Shown here: one piece after another, positions 11,273 through 23,967 of the stretch
Layout of the letters: each line of letters begins with the position of its first letter
Numbering within the stretch: position 1 is the first letter of the stretch
From: Triglochin maritima
Lineage: Eukaryota > Streptophyta > Magnoliopsida > Alismatales > Juncaginaceae
NCBI GenBank assembly: GCA_963682175.1
Contig: OY821791.1
Span: 18,070,542 to 18,134,541, forward strand
Length of the DNA: 64,000 bases
Direction: 5' to 3'
The notes under the pieces: generated by a model
What the model was told of the DNA's origin: nothing
Databases searched by the model: none
Seen by the model: the letters and a program-made list of their open reading frames with translations, nothing else
Made by a program: the position numbers and the translations under genes

Positions 11273-13603
11273 TTGAGCAATCGACTCTCACGAGTTCATC
11301 TAGATTCCAGTCTAGAGCTTAGCCCCAATCCACCTGTTGCACCACCTCACCTAGATCCAATGGGTGAGAATGTAGTGGACCCGCCTATGACTCTGAGGGA
11401 TCGGTGCTACCCAACGATGGCTGCTCAGCCATCGTGCATCGTTATGCCTATCATACCGGGTCGTGACTTCAAACTGAAGGCACAATACATGAGTATGTTG
11501 CCCAAGTTCACCTCTAAGAAAGACCCATATCTCTTCCTTAGAGAATTTGAGGAAATCTGATCCCTTATGCAATACCAGCATATCTCTGAGGAGGCAGTGC
11601 GTCTTAATTTCGTGCCTCTAGCACTGAAGGACGACGCTAAGAAATGGATATATAGTCTAGCCGAAAGATCTATTAGGAGTTGGGCCGAGTTTGTTCAAGT
11701 GTTCTTAAAGAAATATTTCCCCAACCATAAGACTATTAGGATTAGGAATGAAATTGTTACATTCGTTCAATCTGAGAGCGAGCTGTTCTATTCCTATTAA
11801 GAAAGATTTAAAAGTCTGTTGACCCAATGCCCTCATCATGGAATTCCAAGATGGCAATTGTGCCAAATTATTTATGAGGGATTGACACCTACATCTAGGG
11901 TTATGGTAGAATCTGTAAGACAAGGAGACTTCATGTCCAAAAATGAGAATGATGCTTGGACTTTTCTTTAGGATTTAGCCGAAAATAGTATGCAATGGGA
12001 CAATGCTAGAGCACCGAATAACCCGAGTATTGGATCTAGAATAGCAAGTCAACCCAAACCAGGTGTCTTAGCTGTAGATGCTACTGTAGCTGCTGAAGTA
12101 AAAGTAGCTACCCTTATGCGTAGAATGGAAAGTCTAGAGCTAAAAACCCGACCCCTAGTGAATCAAACCTCTTCTATCCCTTACTCTAGATGTGGTCAAA
12201 CTGGTCATATAATGGAGGATTGTGTGGACTTGGAACAAGTTAATGCCGCATTTAACCATCCTAGAAATGACCCATACGCATCAACCTATAACCCGGGTTG
12301 GCGCAATCATCTCAATCTTTCATGGAGCCAACAAGGTCAACCTCCTAGACAACAACCAAACCCGTATAACCAAAATAATACATCATCTGGGTTTAGTAAC
12401 AATGGAGATTATGATGTTAGGTTGACAAGCTTGGAAAATTTGGTTAAGACTTTTATGCAAACAACCACCCAATCCTTCCAAAGGCTAGAAACACAAGTCA
12501 GCCAACTAGCACAAATAGTAGGTGAAAGAGAAAAGGGTCAGTTTCCATGTCAACGTGAGGTGAATCCAAGACCTAATAATCAATATCAGCCTTATCAATC
12601 ACCTCTAAGAAGTAACAACCCTAGACCTGTTCAAATGGTTTATGAGGAGGGACCGTTCCAACAAATAAATGCAGTTGTATCATTACGGTCCGGAAAACAA
12701 GTTGATAACAATGTGGTAAATCCTAGGGCTCCTAATCAATCTAGCCGTCAAGCACCCACATGTGACTTGACCATTGAACCTGAAGTCCAATTTGAAAAGC
12801 CCAACCCACCTAGTCAACCTGACCCAATACCTCAACCTGAGCGAGTCTATATTCCTAAAGCCCCATTCCCCAATAGACTCAAGAAGATCTCAAGTGCACA
12901 AATGGAGAAAATCTTGGAACTATTTAAGCAAGTTAAGGTGAATATTCCACTCCTAGAGATGATTCAACAAATACCTGCTTCTGCTAAATTCTTAAAGGAT
13001 CCGTGCACTAAGAAGAGAAAAACAAACGTACCAAAGAAGGCATTCTTAACTGCAAACATAAGCTCTATTATGTCCAACTCATCTCCTATAAAGTATAAGG
13101 ACCCTGGGTGTCCCACAATTTCATGTGCGATAGGAGATACTTTTATCAACAAAGCCCTTCTAGACCTTGGTGCTAGTGTTAACTTACTCCCGTTCTCTGT
13201 CTATGAGAAACTAAACTTTGGTCCACTAAAACCCTCTAAGACAACCATTCAATTTGTTGATTGGTCTATTAAGAAACTAAGAGGTATAGTAGAGGATGTT
13301 TTGATTAAGGTTGGTGATTTCATTTACCCAGTGGATTTTGTCGTTCTAGACACTGAACCTGTTGTCAATCCTAAGAGACAAATCCCTGTAATACTAGGCA
13401 CACCCTTTTTAGCCACTTCTGAAGCTTTGATAAATTGTCGAAATGGGCTCATGCAACTATCTTTTGGAAACTTAAAAGCTGAATTTAATATCTTTCATGT
13501 TGATAGTGAACCAGAAATAGTATGCAATCAAAGTGATGTTGTGATGAGATCGTGTATCTATAAGATTTCTGAATCAAATAAATCATCACAAAATCAAAAA
13601 TAA
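11273..13603 (+). pseudogene. Gyp-1 gag-protease polyprotein, three in-frame stops
   Basis: A single continuous frame encodes the retrotransposon gag domain (FKLKAQYMSMLPKF, LKDDAKKWIYSLAE, FLKKYFPNHKT, CPHHGIPRWQLCQIIYEGL). A zinc-knuckle-like CGQTGHIMEDC follows, with its first cysteine not in place. Then come an asparagine/proline-rich linker and an aspartic protease with LDLGAS at about 13160 (around residue 392 of the last open part). Stops at 11558-11560 (TGA), 11798-11800 (TAA) and near 11970 (TAG) interrupt it without any frameshift. The exact start is unclear because no in-frame ATG precedes the gag homology. Gag would form the particle and protease would process it. The usual downstream reverse transcriptase is absent: the frame ends at 13603 and noncoding tail follows. 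Confidence 0.85.
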
Positions 13604-14855
13604 AGTGAGAAAAAGGGGAGTAATTCATCTACCCAACCACCACCAGTCAAGCAAATAAGAGAACCAACACATGTGAGGGGTGTGGAATCTTTACCTCAGA
13701 ACTCTCAGGGCAACATGGGGAACAATTCAACTGGATACATGCACCAACATGGTGACATTCAATCCAGTTCTGACTATGGTTGACTCTGAGCAAATTCAAT
13801 CCCTCTACCGCAAGTTGATTCAGGTAATAAGTGCATTTGCTTTATCTTTGCATACATTGAGGACAATGCATGATTTAGGTGTGGCGGGGGGGGGGGGGGG
13901 GTGTTTATCTATCTATCTATATATTATGTTCGTTTTAAAAAAAAATAAAAAAAATTATTCAATGCTCAATGACATAGCTTAAGATTGAACTGCCAAAACC
14001 CGTGTACAAATTGCATTGAGTTTTTGTTCTTTATTATATAGTTCTACTTGTAGAAACTATGACATAAATCTAAGTTCCAAAGAAATAACCCATTACCCTT
14101 TAAGACATGTATGCACTTAGATTGGATGAATCAAATCTTTGAAGTGGTTGATAAAAAGCAGAGGTTGAGGAAAATATACCGGGAAGTGTGGACTTCTAAT
14201 AGCAATTAAGCCTTGAGTAAAAAAAGGAATAAAAGTGAGGAAAGCACATTTTGCAAAATAATTACACAAACCCAAGCCTTCGAGTCACTGATCCGTAGGG
14301 GTATCTTAAAACCCGGTAACTTGAGTCTGCGAGCTCGGGATTATCGACCAAACTCGCTACACGAATGCAAAAAGGGTAAAAGTGTCAAAAAAAAGCAAAT
14401 GTGTTGAATCACTTTAAGATACTCAAGGCCCAAAGTTAAAAGAATGATTCATGCCATGGTTGATCCGAATGATACCTCACCACCAGAGGAGGCGTGAAAA
14501 AATAATTTAAGTGATAACATGTGTAGAAGGGTTAGTGGTGTGAATATTGGAGGAATGAAGACCAAGTCAGATTTTTTATGAGTTAGATTTATATAATGAG
14601 CATGCAAGAATTCTAAGTGAGATGTATAAGGTTGAGGTGGAGATATTGAGAGTTATTAATGAAATGTTGAATTAAGACTTTGTGGGTGTGTCAACTGAAA
14701 ACCCTCACGAGACAAAACTCGTCCTCCAAGGAAACTTAGGGGTTTAAAGGCTTGTTGCACATGCTAAGTGCAACCGTGATTCCTACGAAAGTGAGTTAGG
14801 ATTTCCATGTTTTCATTTTTCTCATGTTTTGTTTTGCTAGGGACTAGAAAAATCT
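13604..14855 (+). other. Gyp-1 3' noncoding region with G16 tract
   Basis: This is AT-rich noncoding sequence after the truncated polyprotein. At 13858-13875 it carries the phrase TGAGGACAATGCATGA, which also occurs after integrase in Gyp-3 (52439). Next come a run of 16 G (13886-13901) and an A-rich stretch. A pol deletion must join gag-protease directly to this tail. Nothing else is recognised. Confidence 0.6.
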
Positions 14856-14870
14856 ACGTGTGGGGGTATT
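14856..14870 (+). other. Gyp-1 polypurine tract
   Basis: A GTGTGGGGGTATT-type purine-rich stretch directly precedes the TGATGCATTG start of the 3' LTR. The same motif precedes the Gyp-3 3' LTR. It would prime plus-strand DNA synthesis. Confidence 0.7.
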
Positions 14871-16060
14871 TGATGCATTGCATAAATTGCATCATATGTC
14901 TTTCATTTAGATTAATTTTATATCAATAAACACTACGGTATGTGTTTAGTCTTATTTACAGAATACAAGGACCTAAATGCAAATTACCCCTATCCTGAGC
15001 ATAAACGCGTGCAAGAGACTCATTTCTGTTATAAAGACCAACTTCAAGATTATCGGGTTTCAAATTGAAGTCCATCCGAGCATAAAAGCATTCAAAGACC
15101 TAATTCCAAAAAGGCCAAGGACTTAAGCACAAAAAGGCTAGGGACTTAATTGCAAAAAGCCAAGGACCCGACTGCAAATTACGAGTACCAAAATATTATT
15201 TTGGAGAAATTCTAAAGAAAAATCAATTTGGATCTCCAAATATATGAAGAAATTAATTCGGAGCTCAAAATAAAGGAAAGCAATCAATCAGGACGCGCAA
15301 AGGACAGCTAAATCATACCATAAACACACAGGAAAAATCCGGATTGATTCTGAGCCAGAAAGGCGGTGATTCCGCCGCACCTCATGAAAAACATGCGGCA
15401 GAAACGCCGCATGGTCATCGATCCGTGCCCTCGCATTTCTTCGAGTCGTGTCATAACACGTGTCCTTGCCTTATTCATACTTGGGTCCCTTGTATCGGCT
15501 ATAAATCGCCCGAGATTATGTTGTAAAAAAAAGACTAGTTTTTATTCCATTCTTTAGCAATAAAATTCTGTTGGTTTATTTCGTGTTTTTGGTTTTCTTT
15601 CGTAGTTTCTCAAGGACTCCTCCTCCTTCCCTCCATCCATGAGTTTCTAACTCTCTCCGAAGGGTGGGGGTGACAGATTTAGGGTGACGAGAAGAAGAAT
15701 GATGTTATTATTTTAATTTCTATTTTTATTACTTGAGTTTATGTTAAGTCATTTATCATGTAATGCTTTATAACTAATGTGATTTATTATATGTTTCAGA
15801 TTTCTCTAAAAAAAACCGATATCTAAACCCCCCACCCGCTGGACTCTCATCCTTATTTTCTTTATTCTTAGTTTGTTTTTGTTGTTCTTGTTTTAGAAAA
15901 TTAAAAATCCAAAATCTCAAACCAACCTTATTTCTCTCTCTTTCTTTCCTTAATCGAAAATCACAAAGAATAACAATATCTCTCCCTCCTTGTGTTTGAC
16001 CCGTACTTGCCACATCTTCATTGACGCTGTCCACTTGCGGTATAAATAAAATTCTCATCA
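14871..16060 (+). repeat. Gyp-1 3' LTR
   Basis: A full LTR of 1190 bp, starting TGATGC and ending CTCATCA. Its TATA region at 15500 reads TATAAATC where the 5' copy has TATAAATA. A piece of a related LTR in the opposite orientation is found at 63272-64000. Confidence 0.9.
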
Positions 16061-16268
16061 AGTTACATTATGCACATTATAATTTTGGTTTTTACGGGTC
16101 AATTGGTATCATAACTAAAATCAAGAGGGGCAATGATAATCTTTTGACATATCACATTTTCCGACACAAGTCATGTATAACCAACTAATATCTTTATCAC
16201 TATATATAACGATAGCTTTTGATAATAATCAAATAATGCTCTCCTTATGTGAAAGATATAGGTCTCAT
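16061..16268 (-). repeat. CopA-type LTR fragment
   Basis: This minus-oriented stretch matches the middle of CopA LTRs (CACATTATAATT, GGGGCAATGATAATCTTTTGAC, then AACCAACTAATATCTTTATCAC). It formed the landing site for Gyp-1 on its left and CopA-1 on its right. The rest of this LTR is missing on the left. Confidence 0.7.
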
Positions 16269-19174
16269 TGTAGGATTTCGTGCCCTTATGTATTTGTATA
16301 TTTACAATTTTAATACATGCATACATAATCGATTTGCATATTTTCAACAATTTCATGTACATCGGTTAATTAATTATAATAGGGTGGTTAGGGAGAGAGA
16401 AATTTTGCATTAATTAAAACATGGAGGGAGATGAGACCTATTTATAGGGTCACCCAACACCCATATCATGAGCTAACCACTAACCCATGAACTCTTGTTT
16501 TTCTCTCGCTAAAATCAATCACAAATTGACACATAATCATCTACATCCACATTTAACCATAATTGGAATAATTCTAATACATGATTAATACTAATTCCTT
16601 ATTAATTCGGGCAAAACCGTATTCACCATTTTTGCCTTATACCAAATTTTGGATTTATATCCAACAAAATTTGATCTTTGAGGTTTTTAGCAAATTCATA
16701 TATCATGTAATATATTATCATATGTAATGTGAACCATTACACCCCATAATACATACATCTCATATGAACTTATAAATGATTCTAACTTTGACATTTTCAT
16801 GATACATTTATTTTTACGATTCACCACATATATACTATTTCACACGAAATTCGATATGAACATAAAATCAACCTTCTTGTTTCTCAATTTTCTGGTGTGA
16901 CCTATTGGAGGATCTAAGTCAATTGCAACGATATTAAACACTTAATATCATAAACTAAAAGTGGTATCTAGCTACACATTATATTTACTCAATTAACATA
17001 GATGTCTTTGTTCACTCGAACTAAACATGATCCATTTAGTGATGTAATGACATAAGTTGTTTCCATCCCTTGCCCATGATATTAAGAATATTATACAAAG
17101 TAGAAATGTGTCACTTTTGTATTTTAAATTCATTTCTTGATCTCTTAACCTAATTATAAATATGTAACTTAACATGAGTCACATTGTGCACATTATAATT
17201 TCTCTTTATCAATGGGGCTAGTAATATCATCACTCAAGTAAAGAGGAAAAATGATAATATTTTGACGAACTAGCTTTTTCAGCATAAGTCATGTTTAACC
17301 AACTATTGCATTTATCACTATACTCATTGATAGCTTTAAACAATAATCAAATTGAACATTCCTCGTGAAAAGATTTAAGTCTCATATCTGAGGATCCAAG
17401 ACACAGTAAAACATTAATGACACAAAACACAATTCTATAATGTTTTACTTGGTAGGTCTATTCAATATATAAAAGTAATATTTTCCTCTTTTATATACTC
17501 GTTTTTTAAAACAGTTGTAGAGCTACAATAATCGATGACTGATTGACATCATTTCATGCTTATACTTGTATCTTATATCCATTATCTTGCACCTAAGCAA
17601 TGCTACGTGACGAGTTTTATGTTTGAATTTTAGAAATAAATAGGTTTGAAGAGATGAAGCATGTAAGGACCCAAAAGCAGGGAAAAATGACTTAATTAAG
17701 AGACCTAGGGACTAAGATGCAAGGGAGAAGGACCTGAACGTAAGACCGAAGGACGAAATGGCAAAACAAAAAACTCCACACCATCATGGGGAGTATTTTG
17801 GTGATTCTATTCGGGTCGGAGCTCCAACAAGTGAAGTAGATGCATCAAAGACCAACAAAGCCATCCAGAAAAGCCCAGAATAAAAGCCAGCGTCATCCAG
17901 ACCATATAGACCGTCAATTGACGGTCTGTTTTGGCCCAAATACGCTAAGATTTTGGTGGGTCGCGTATTAGTGTGTATTTAGTCCATTTCTGGTATTTGT
18001 TTAGTCCCACATCGGGGGATTGTCCCAGATTGCCTTTTTCTTTAGCTATAAATAGAACTCTTCACCTTCTATTGTAAACTACACATTGCTTGGTGGTATT
18101 CTCTCTACTAAGGAGTAAGCCTTGAAGCAAAACTCAAGGTGGAGAAGAATGCTACCTTCAATGTGAGTCATTGTTAATAAAATAATTGTTCTTAGTTTCT
18201 TTTAATATTGTCTTGTCTTTTAATTCTTGCATGCTTCTTTAGTTTAATTTTCTTTTCAGCTTCCTTAATATTTCTTGTTTGCTTAGTTTAATTGTCTTTC
18301 ATTAGAATGTTTCATTTTGTTAATGTAGTTAGTTTAATTATGAGTGAGTAGTTCCATCCCCTTTGGGGGTGGAGTAGAGGTATGTACATGTTGTGTAGGT
18401 GGTATGAATGCTAGATATAATTGTTGTGAGAGATATTAGTATGCTTTCTTGAATTAATAAGAACTTTACTTGATGGTTTCTGCTATAGTTAGGTACACTC
18501 CATGCTCGTTATGTTCTTAATAACAACCTTGCATTGTTCATATTAATCACCTAGGTTAATGTTGTAAATGATAGGTCTTGCCATGAGGTACTTCTTATGC
18601 ATTAACAAACACTAACCACAATTGAGCTTATTGTATGCATTCACGACACTTATTTCAAGTGCACACACACTCCACCCCTTAGGGGTTTTCCATTCGTGAG
18701 TTTTATCTCCTTTCATTAGTTGCTTAGTTTAGTTTGTTTTGTCATTTGATTTCATGCTTTCTAGTTTCCTAGTTTAGATTAGTGTAGTTTAGTGTAATCA
18801 ATCCTTCTCTCCTTTCTTTCCCACTCGCCTTCGCACAAACCAAAAGTCGACACACCTCCCTGTGGATCGACCCTTATTTGCCACCGCTCCAACGCAGTCG
18901 TGCACTTGTGGTTTAAATAAAACGAATCAATCAAGTTTTTGACCAGCACGATAATCTTATCTCGGTAATTAATGTTCCATGTTCATTACCATGATTGTGA
19001 ATAACTTTTGATTTATGTAAACCAGTATCGTTTAGATCTCTACGGTTAAGGACCAAGAGTCTCTTTCTTAGCACTTCCAAAAGACAAATACATTAATTAA
19101 GGAACAAAATGTTTGCACATCCAATTCATAATATTTGACATATAAAAGTAAACTTTTAGAATGCATTCCCTTCA
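16269..19174 (-). repeat. CopA-1 3' LTR (interrupted)
   Basis: The LTR runs on the minus strand from TGAAGGGAATGC (19174) to GAAATCCTACA (16269). Without the insert at 17540-18940 it is about 1.5 kb. A polypurine tract lies just outside it (minus strand AAGTGGGAGAT at 19175-19185). A TATA box lies at 16439-16446 (minus TATAAATA). It has no GGTCGACC cluster at the place where other CopA LTRs carry one. Confidence 0.8.
17540..18933 (+). mobile_element. Gyp-2: gypsy LTR inserted in the CopA-1 LTR
   Basis: An LTR of 1394 bp starts TGATTGACATC and ends AATCAATCA. It is related to the Gyp-3 LTRs and has a TATA box at 18047-18054. No coding sequence is attached. Seven extra bases, AGTTTTT (18934-18940), follow the LTR; in this group they normally lie between the 5' LTR and the primer site. 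The flanks share TGAC (ATGAC before the LTR, TTGAC overlapping the end of the extra bases), a probable imperfect target duplication. A perfect 20-bp palindrome, AGACCGTCAATTGACGGTCT (17908-17927), lies 120 bp upstream of the TATA box. Confidence 0.82.
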
Positions 19175-19254
19175 ATCTCCCACTTGTTATAAAAGTTTTC
19201 TTTCACATACATTCTCAATGTATAAAACAATAATAACTAGGGTATCCTCTCTAA

Positions 19255-22200
19255 TCACTCGTCAAGACAATCCACATGGTTCCTCATACCCATGGACTCG
19301 AAATGCATTTCGCCCTTGGCTTGGGATAATGATGTGAATGGATCAGTTGTGTTGTTGTTTGTGTCCACCTATAACAAATTTATTTTGCCTTTCTCGATGG
19401 AGTCATGTGAGACAAAGTACTTGTGATCCATGTACTTCACTTTGTGGTTTGATTTAGGATCCTTGATTTGCGAGATAGATGCACTGTTATCGCAAAATAG
19501 CTCTATCGGTCCCTCGCTCGAGGGAACTACTCCAAGGTCTTCAACGAACTTCTTAATCCACACACCTTCCTTTCTCGGTTCAGCGACAACCATAACTTCG
19601 GAAGTGATGGTTGAGTCGACCGTTGTGGTTTGCTTCCAACGACGTAAACTCACGACTCCACCATTCAGAAGGAAGACATATCCAAATTGCGATCTTCTAT
19701 CGTCGGGATCACTCACGAAACTCGCATCCAAATAGCCCTCGGCTATTAGCTCCCTTTGTCCTCCCTAAACAAGAAACTTATCTTTGGTCTGGTTAAGGTA
19801 CCTAAGAATATTCTTGACCACAGTCCAATGCTCAGGACCTACGTTGGATTGGTAACGACTTGTCACGCTTAGAGCATACGACACATCAGGTCTTGTGCAA
19901 GTCATCGTGTACATGATTGATCCTATTGCTGAAGCATAAGGAACATCGTTCATGTACTCCAAGTCTTTATGTTTTTCAGCACGCTGAGACTTCTTGAGTT
20001 GCACACCCATGCTCATTGGCACATTGCCCTTTTTTGAGTTGTTCATGTTGAACCTTTCCAAGACCTTATCAATGTATGTATGTTGACTTAGGCCAATGAG
20101 TCTATGAGACTATCTCTATATATCTTCATTCCCAAGATGTATTGAGTCTCACCCATGTCTTTCATTGAAAATGCAGATTTCAATGAACTTCTCGTTTGCT
20201 CAAGCAAAGGTATATGATATCCCATGAGGAGTATGTCATTGACACATAAGATCAAATACTCTATATGGCTCCCACTAACCTTCTTGTATATACAAGGCTC
20301 TTCCTTGCTTTGGAAGAAGTGAATCTTTTTGACTTCCTCGTCAAAGTGTTTGTTTCCAACCCCTTAATGCTTGCCTCAATCCATAAATGGACCGTTGAAG
20401 CTTGCATACTTTCTCGCTATTCTTTGAATCTTCAAAACCTTGAGGTTGTACCATGTACACATCCTTTTCCAAGTTCCCATTAAGGAGCACCATTTTTACA
20501 TGCATTTGCCATATCTCATAATCATGAAATGCGGCAATAGCGAGCATAATCTGAATAGACTTGAACATGACAACCGGTGAAAAAGTTTCATCATCGTCAG
20601 TTCATTGAACTTGAGTGAAACCTTTTGCTAAAGGCATTGCTTTGTAGGTTATCACGTTCCCATCCATGTCCATCATCCTCTTGAAAACCAATTTAATTTG
20701 AATGATTTTCTTTCCTTGAGGAAGGTCAACCAAGTTCCACACTTGATTATCATACATGGATTCTATTTCGGATTCCATGGATTTAAACCAGAGTTTGGAG
20801 TCTTCCCATTCCATTGCTTCCTTAAAGGTCGAGGGATCATTGCTATCAAGTACCATGATTTCATGAAGTCCCAAATACATATCAGGTTTCTTCCTTTCCC
20901 TCGTTGATCTTCTAAGTTCTTTTGGTTCTACGTATACTTCCCGAACTTCTTCCACAATTTCTTGCAGAATTGGTTCGTGTTCGATTCTCGAACGTACACT
21001 AGGTAGGGATGATTGAGTTTCTCTCACAATTGCTTGCGAGGGTCTCTCACTCACGCTCCCACTAACCAAAGGAATCTCAACTGGGCCTTCATGATCTTTA
21101 ATGTTTTCATTTATGTCATGATCTTGTAGAATATCTTGAGTTTCCTCCAGCATAATTCTACTCCCAATACTTTTTATTCTTTCCAAAAATTTATTTTCTA
21201 GAAATACGACATCCCTCTCTACAATCACTCGATTGGAGGTTTTATGCCAAAAGTAGTATCCTCTTGTCTCACGAGGATAACCTATAAAGAACCACTTATC
21301 CGCTTTTGGTTAAAGTTTGGTCGACATTAATCTCTTGACGTATGCCTCACAACCCCAAATCTTGAGAAAAATGAGCTTAGGTGTTTTACCACTCCACAAC
21401 TCATAAGGCATTTTCTCTACAGATTTGGATGTAACATTATTTGTGTGTAACCACAACTTCTAATGCATAACTGCAAAAGTAAAGAGGCAATTCGCTTGAC
21501 TCATCATTGATCAAACCATGTCGAGCAATGTCCTATTTCTCCTTTCGGAAACTCCATTACATTGAGGTGTTCCAAGCGGAGTGAGATGTGGTACAATACC
21601 ACACTCCTTTGCGAACGAATCAAATTCGCTACTTAAATACTCTCCACGATCCGTTCGTAGAGACTTGATTTTGTTGTTGAGTTGGTTATGTACCTTCATT
21701 CTTGAATTCCTTGAACTTGTCAAAGGTTTCACTTTTGTTTCTCATTAGATAAATATAGCCATCACGACTATAGTCATCCGTGAATGTAACTCTTGCACTT
21801 GTACTCATTGGACAACATACATTGGATGTATCAAATCTAATAAGTTACTCGCTCTCGGACCTTTCGTCTTGAAGGGCCTCTTCATCATTTTGCCCATTAG
21901 ACAAGGTTCGCGTGTCTCCAGTGATTTAAAATGATGTTGACCAAGAAGTTTAGCTTATTGCAATTTCTTGATGCGTTTTTCATTTATGTGACCAAGATGA
22001 TATTGCCACAAGAGTGTATAATTCACGTGATTAGTTTTAAGAATTTTTTTATTAATATTTAAAATTTGTCTATTACTCAATTGAAGCAAATAAAGATCAT
22101 TCCTTACGAATGAATTTGCAAAGAAAATTCCATTCTTCGATATAGATAAGCAAGAGTTTGAAATATTTATATTAAAATTATTCATATCTAAACATGATAC

Positions 22201-22520
22201 AAAAATAATATTCTTGCTAATCGAAGACACATAATAGACGTTCTTTAAACATAAATTTAACTACTAGATAATTGAAGCTCCATGGAAGCTTATGCAATCA
22301 CAGCAACGTTTGCACCATTTCCAACATTTAAAATCATCTCGTTCTTCACGAGTTCCTTCCTATCCTTTAGCAGCTGTACATTAGAAATTATGTGAGCACA
22401 GGATCCGATACAAATTACCCAATCATGGATAGATGTGGCCAAATTTATTTCAATAAGAAATATACCTTTAGCTGTTTTGGGCGTTTTCGCTCAATTACTT
22501 CGTTATCAAGATCGTCCTTG
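19255..22520 (-). pseudogene. CopA-1 pol (protease to RNase H) relic
   Basis: Read on the minus strand from 22520: end of the zinc-knuckle region, protease (IGSCAHIISN-like), integrase (HLGHINEKRIKKLQ near 21955; LRTDRGEYLSSEFDSFAKEC and NGVSERRNRTLL at 21511-21732), linker (20602-21228), reverse transcriptase (20341-20568 and 19765-20061) and RNase H (19369-19731). It ends with NHVD..DE and a TGA at 19255-19257. It is closely related to CopA-3 pol but broken by frameshifts and stops, for example around 20580 and 21500. No YVDD motif survives in an open frame. Confidence 0.85.
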
Positions 22521-23967
22521 TGTAGGATCGTGTGGGTCTATGGGTCCACAATTGAGGCTAATTACCTACTTGTTTAAGCAATCAAGATAAGCACAGCGGA
22601 ATTAAAAACAAACAAGCAAGTAAAGGAAGAAATAAGCAAACCACAATGAGACGGGTCGGTTTTTATAGAGGTTTGGCACCCCACCCAGGTCCTAGTCCTC
22701 TCTTGTAAGCTCCGCTCGACTCCGCGAGCCCCGCCTACGTCTTCACTAACCACTCCCCGTTCTGGGCCGGGAGAGAACGCCTTTTACAAAACAAACTCCG
22801 CGAACAACCTCGCGAGCTTGACTTTCTTCTCTCACAATCCGAGAGGAACACTTCGGGCTTTCACCGAAGTCCTTGCTTCTTGAACAAAGGTTGAGTGGAA
22901 CAACACTCTCTAATTCTTGAGCACACTTGAGTAGGATTAAGGAATTGATCACTAAAGTGTGGAAATTGAGGTTTTGAGTGTTTGGGATTCTCTCTAAAGT
23001 TTGGGACAAGTTTGTAGTGGGAGAGTTGTGTTAAAATGTGTTTTACAACTCCTTATATAGGCATTAGAGAGAATAGAGCTGTTGGGACAAGATTTGATTC
23101 GGTTTTGTGCAAAACACACAAATCAGAAAATCGGGCTGCAAATCTGTCCAGAAACGGTCGACCGAACGCTTAGGTTCGTTAAGGATACGGTCGACCAAAA
23201 TATGGATAGGTCGACTGAACACTTAAGTCTATTAAATAAACGGTCGACCGAACAGGGTTACCGGTCGACCGAATTTGCGTTTCGGTAGAGGGAAATTTGG
23301 ATCGGTTGAACGAAATCGTATCGACTGATAGCAGGGAATTGTTGACAAGGTTAAACGGTCGACCGAACTGGGCAAATGGTTCGACCGTTTGGTAAAGTAT
23401 ATGGGGTGCATATAGTTTTAATACGAATACGACCGTTGGGTATATACGACAAGAATAACGGTCGGAACAGTAAGTTCAAACGGTCGACCGAAAGAGATGG
23501 TGCGGTCGACCGAAACTAGACAGGGAAACACAAACTGGATTACTTGATCATCCGGTCGACCGAACGGCATGTTGCGGTCGACCGAATGTGGGCAGACAGT
23601 TAGGGTTCAGGTTTAGTGTTTTCCGATCTAAGTTTTGGTGATCTATTGAAGTCTAAATTATGTGAAATCTCGTGTGTGACTTCTATGAGGAACCTAGTGT
23701 GTGTTTAAGTTGATTTTAGCTCAAGTATGCTCAAAATACACAAGTTCCTAAAGACTCAAACAAATACAAAAATATATGTCTTCAAATGAGCTTGATTACA
23801 TGTCTTGACTTGATTTTCTTTCTTCCTTGAGTCTTGATCACCTATAGAGGTTAGCACAAAGCAATATATATGCAATGCAATGCAATATGTGTACTACTCT
23901 ACATGATCAAAATTAAGATTAGGTTAATTAAATCATTAAAACATAGATTAAGGCCAAAAAGCCAACA
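22521..23967 (-). repeat. SIR 3' LTR
   Basis: It begins TGTTGGC on the minus strand and ends GATCCTACA. It is preceded on that strand by AAAAAGGGGGAGAT, the polypurine tract. A TATA box lies at 23052-23059. It carries palindrome cluster 3. Confidence 0.92.
23155..23584. repeat. CGGTCGACCG palindrome cluster 3
   Basis: Nine exact GGTCGACC cores occur, with decayed ones (GGTCGACTG, GGTTGAACG, GGTTCGACC) between them. The order matches cluster 4, so both derive from one ancestral LTR. Confidence 0.95.

Larger units (their letters stand above)
9038..16060 (+). mobile_element. Gyp-1: gag-protease-only gypsy (Athila/Tat-like) element
   Basis: The element has two near-identical LTR copies (9038-9932 and 14871-16060), a primer site, gag-protease, a noncoding tail and a polypurine tract. 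It lacks any reverse transcriptase, RNase H or integrase, so it could only have moved with enzymes from another element. The 5' LTR lacks the first ~300 bp present in the 3' LTR. The target duplication therefore cannot be checked. The right flank (16061 on) is a CopA-type LTR while the left flank (8821-9037) is unrelated, so the left target sequence was lost with the LTR end. Confidence 0.88.
16269..22520 (-). mobile_element. CopA-1: truncated copia element
   Basis: This is a minus-strand copia element with its 3' LTR on the left (16269-19174, split by the Gyp-2 LTR) and its pol on the right (19255-22520). Pol stops abruptly at the gag/protease boundary where the SIR LTR begins. No gag, 5' LTR or matching right flank is found after the SIR block, so the 5' half was deleted. 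Confidence 0.82.

Noticed and set aside
15344..15557. Short open frames in the Gyp-1 LTR
   Set aside because: They lie across the LTR promoter, differ between the two LTR copies and match no domain.
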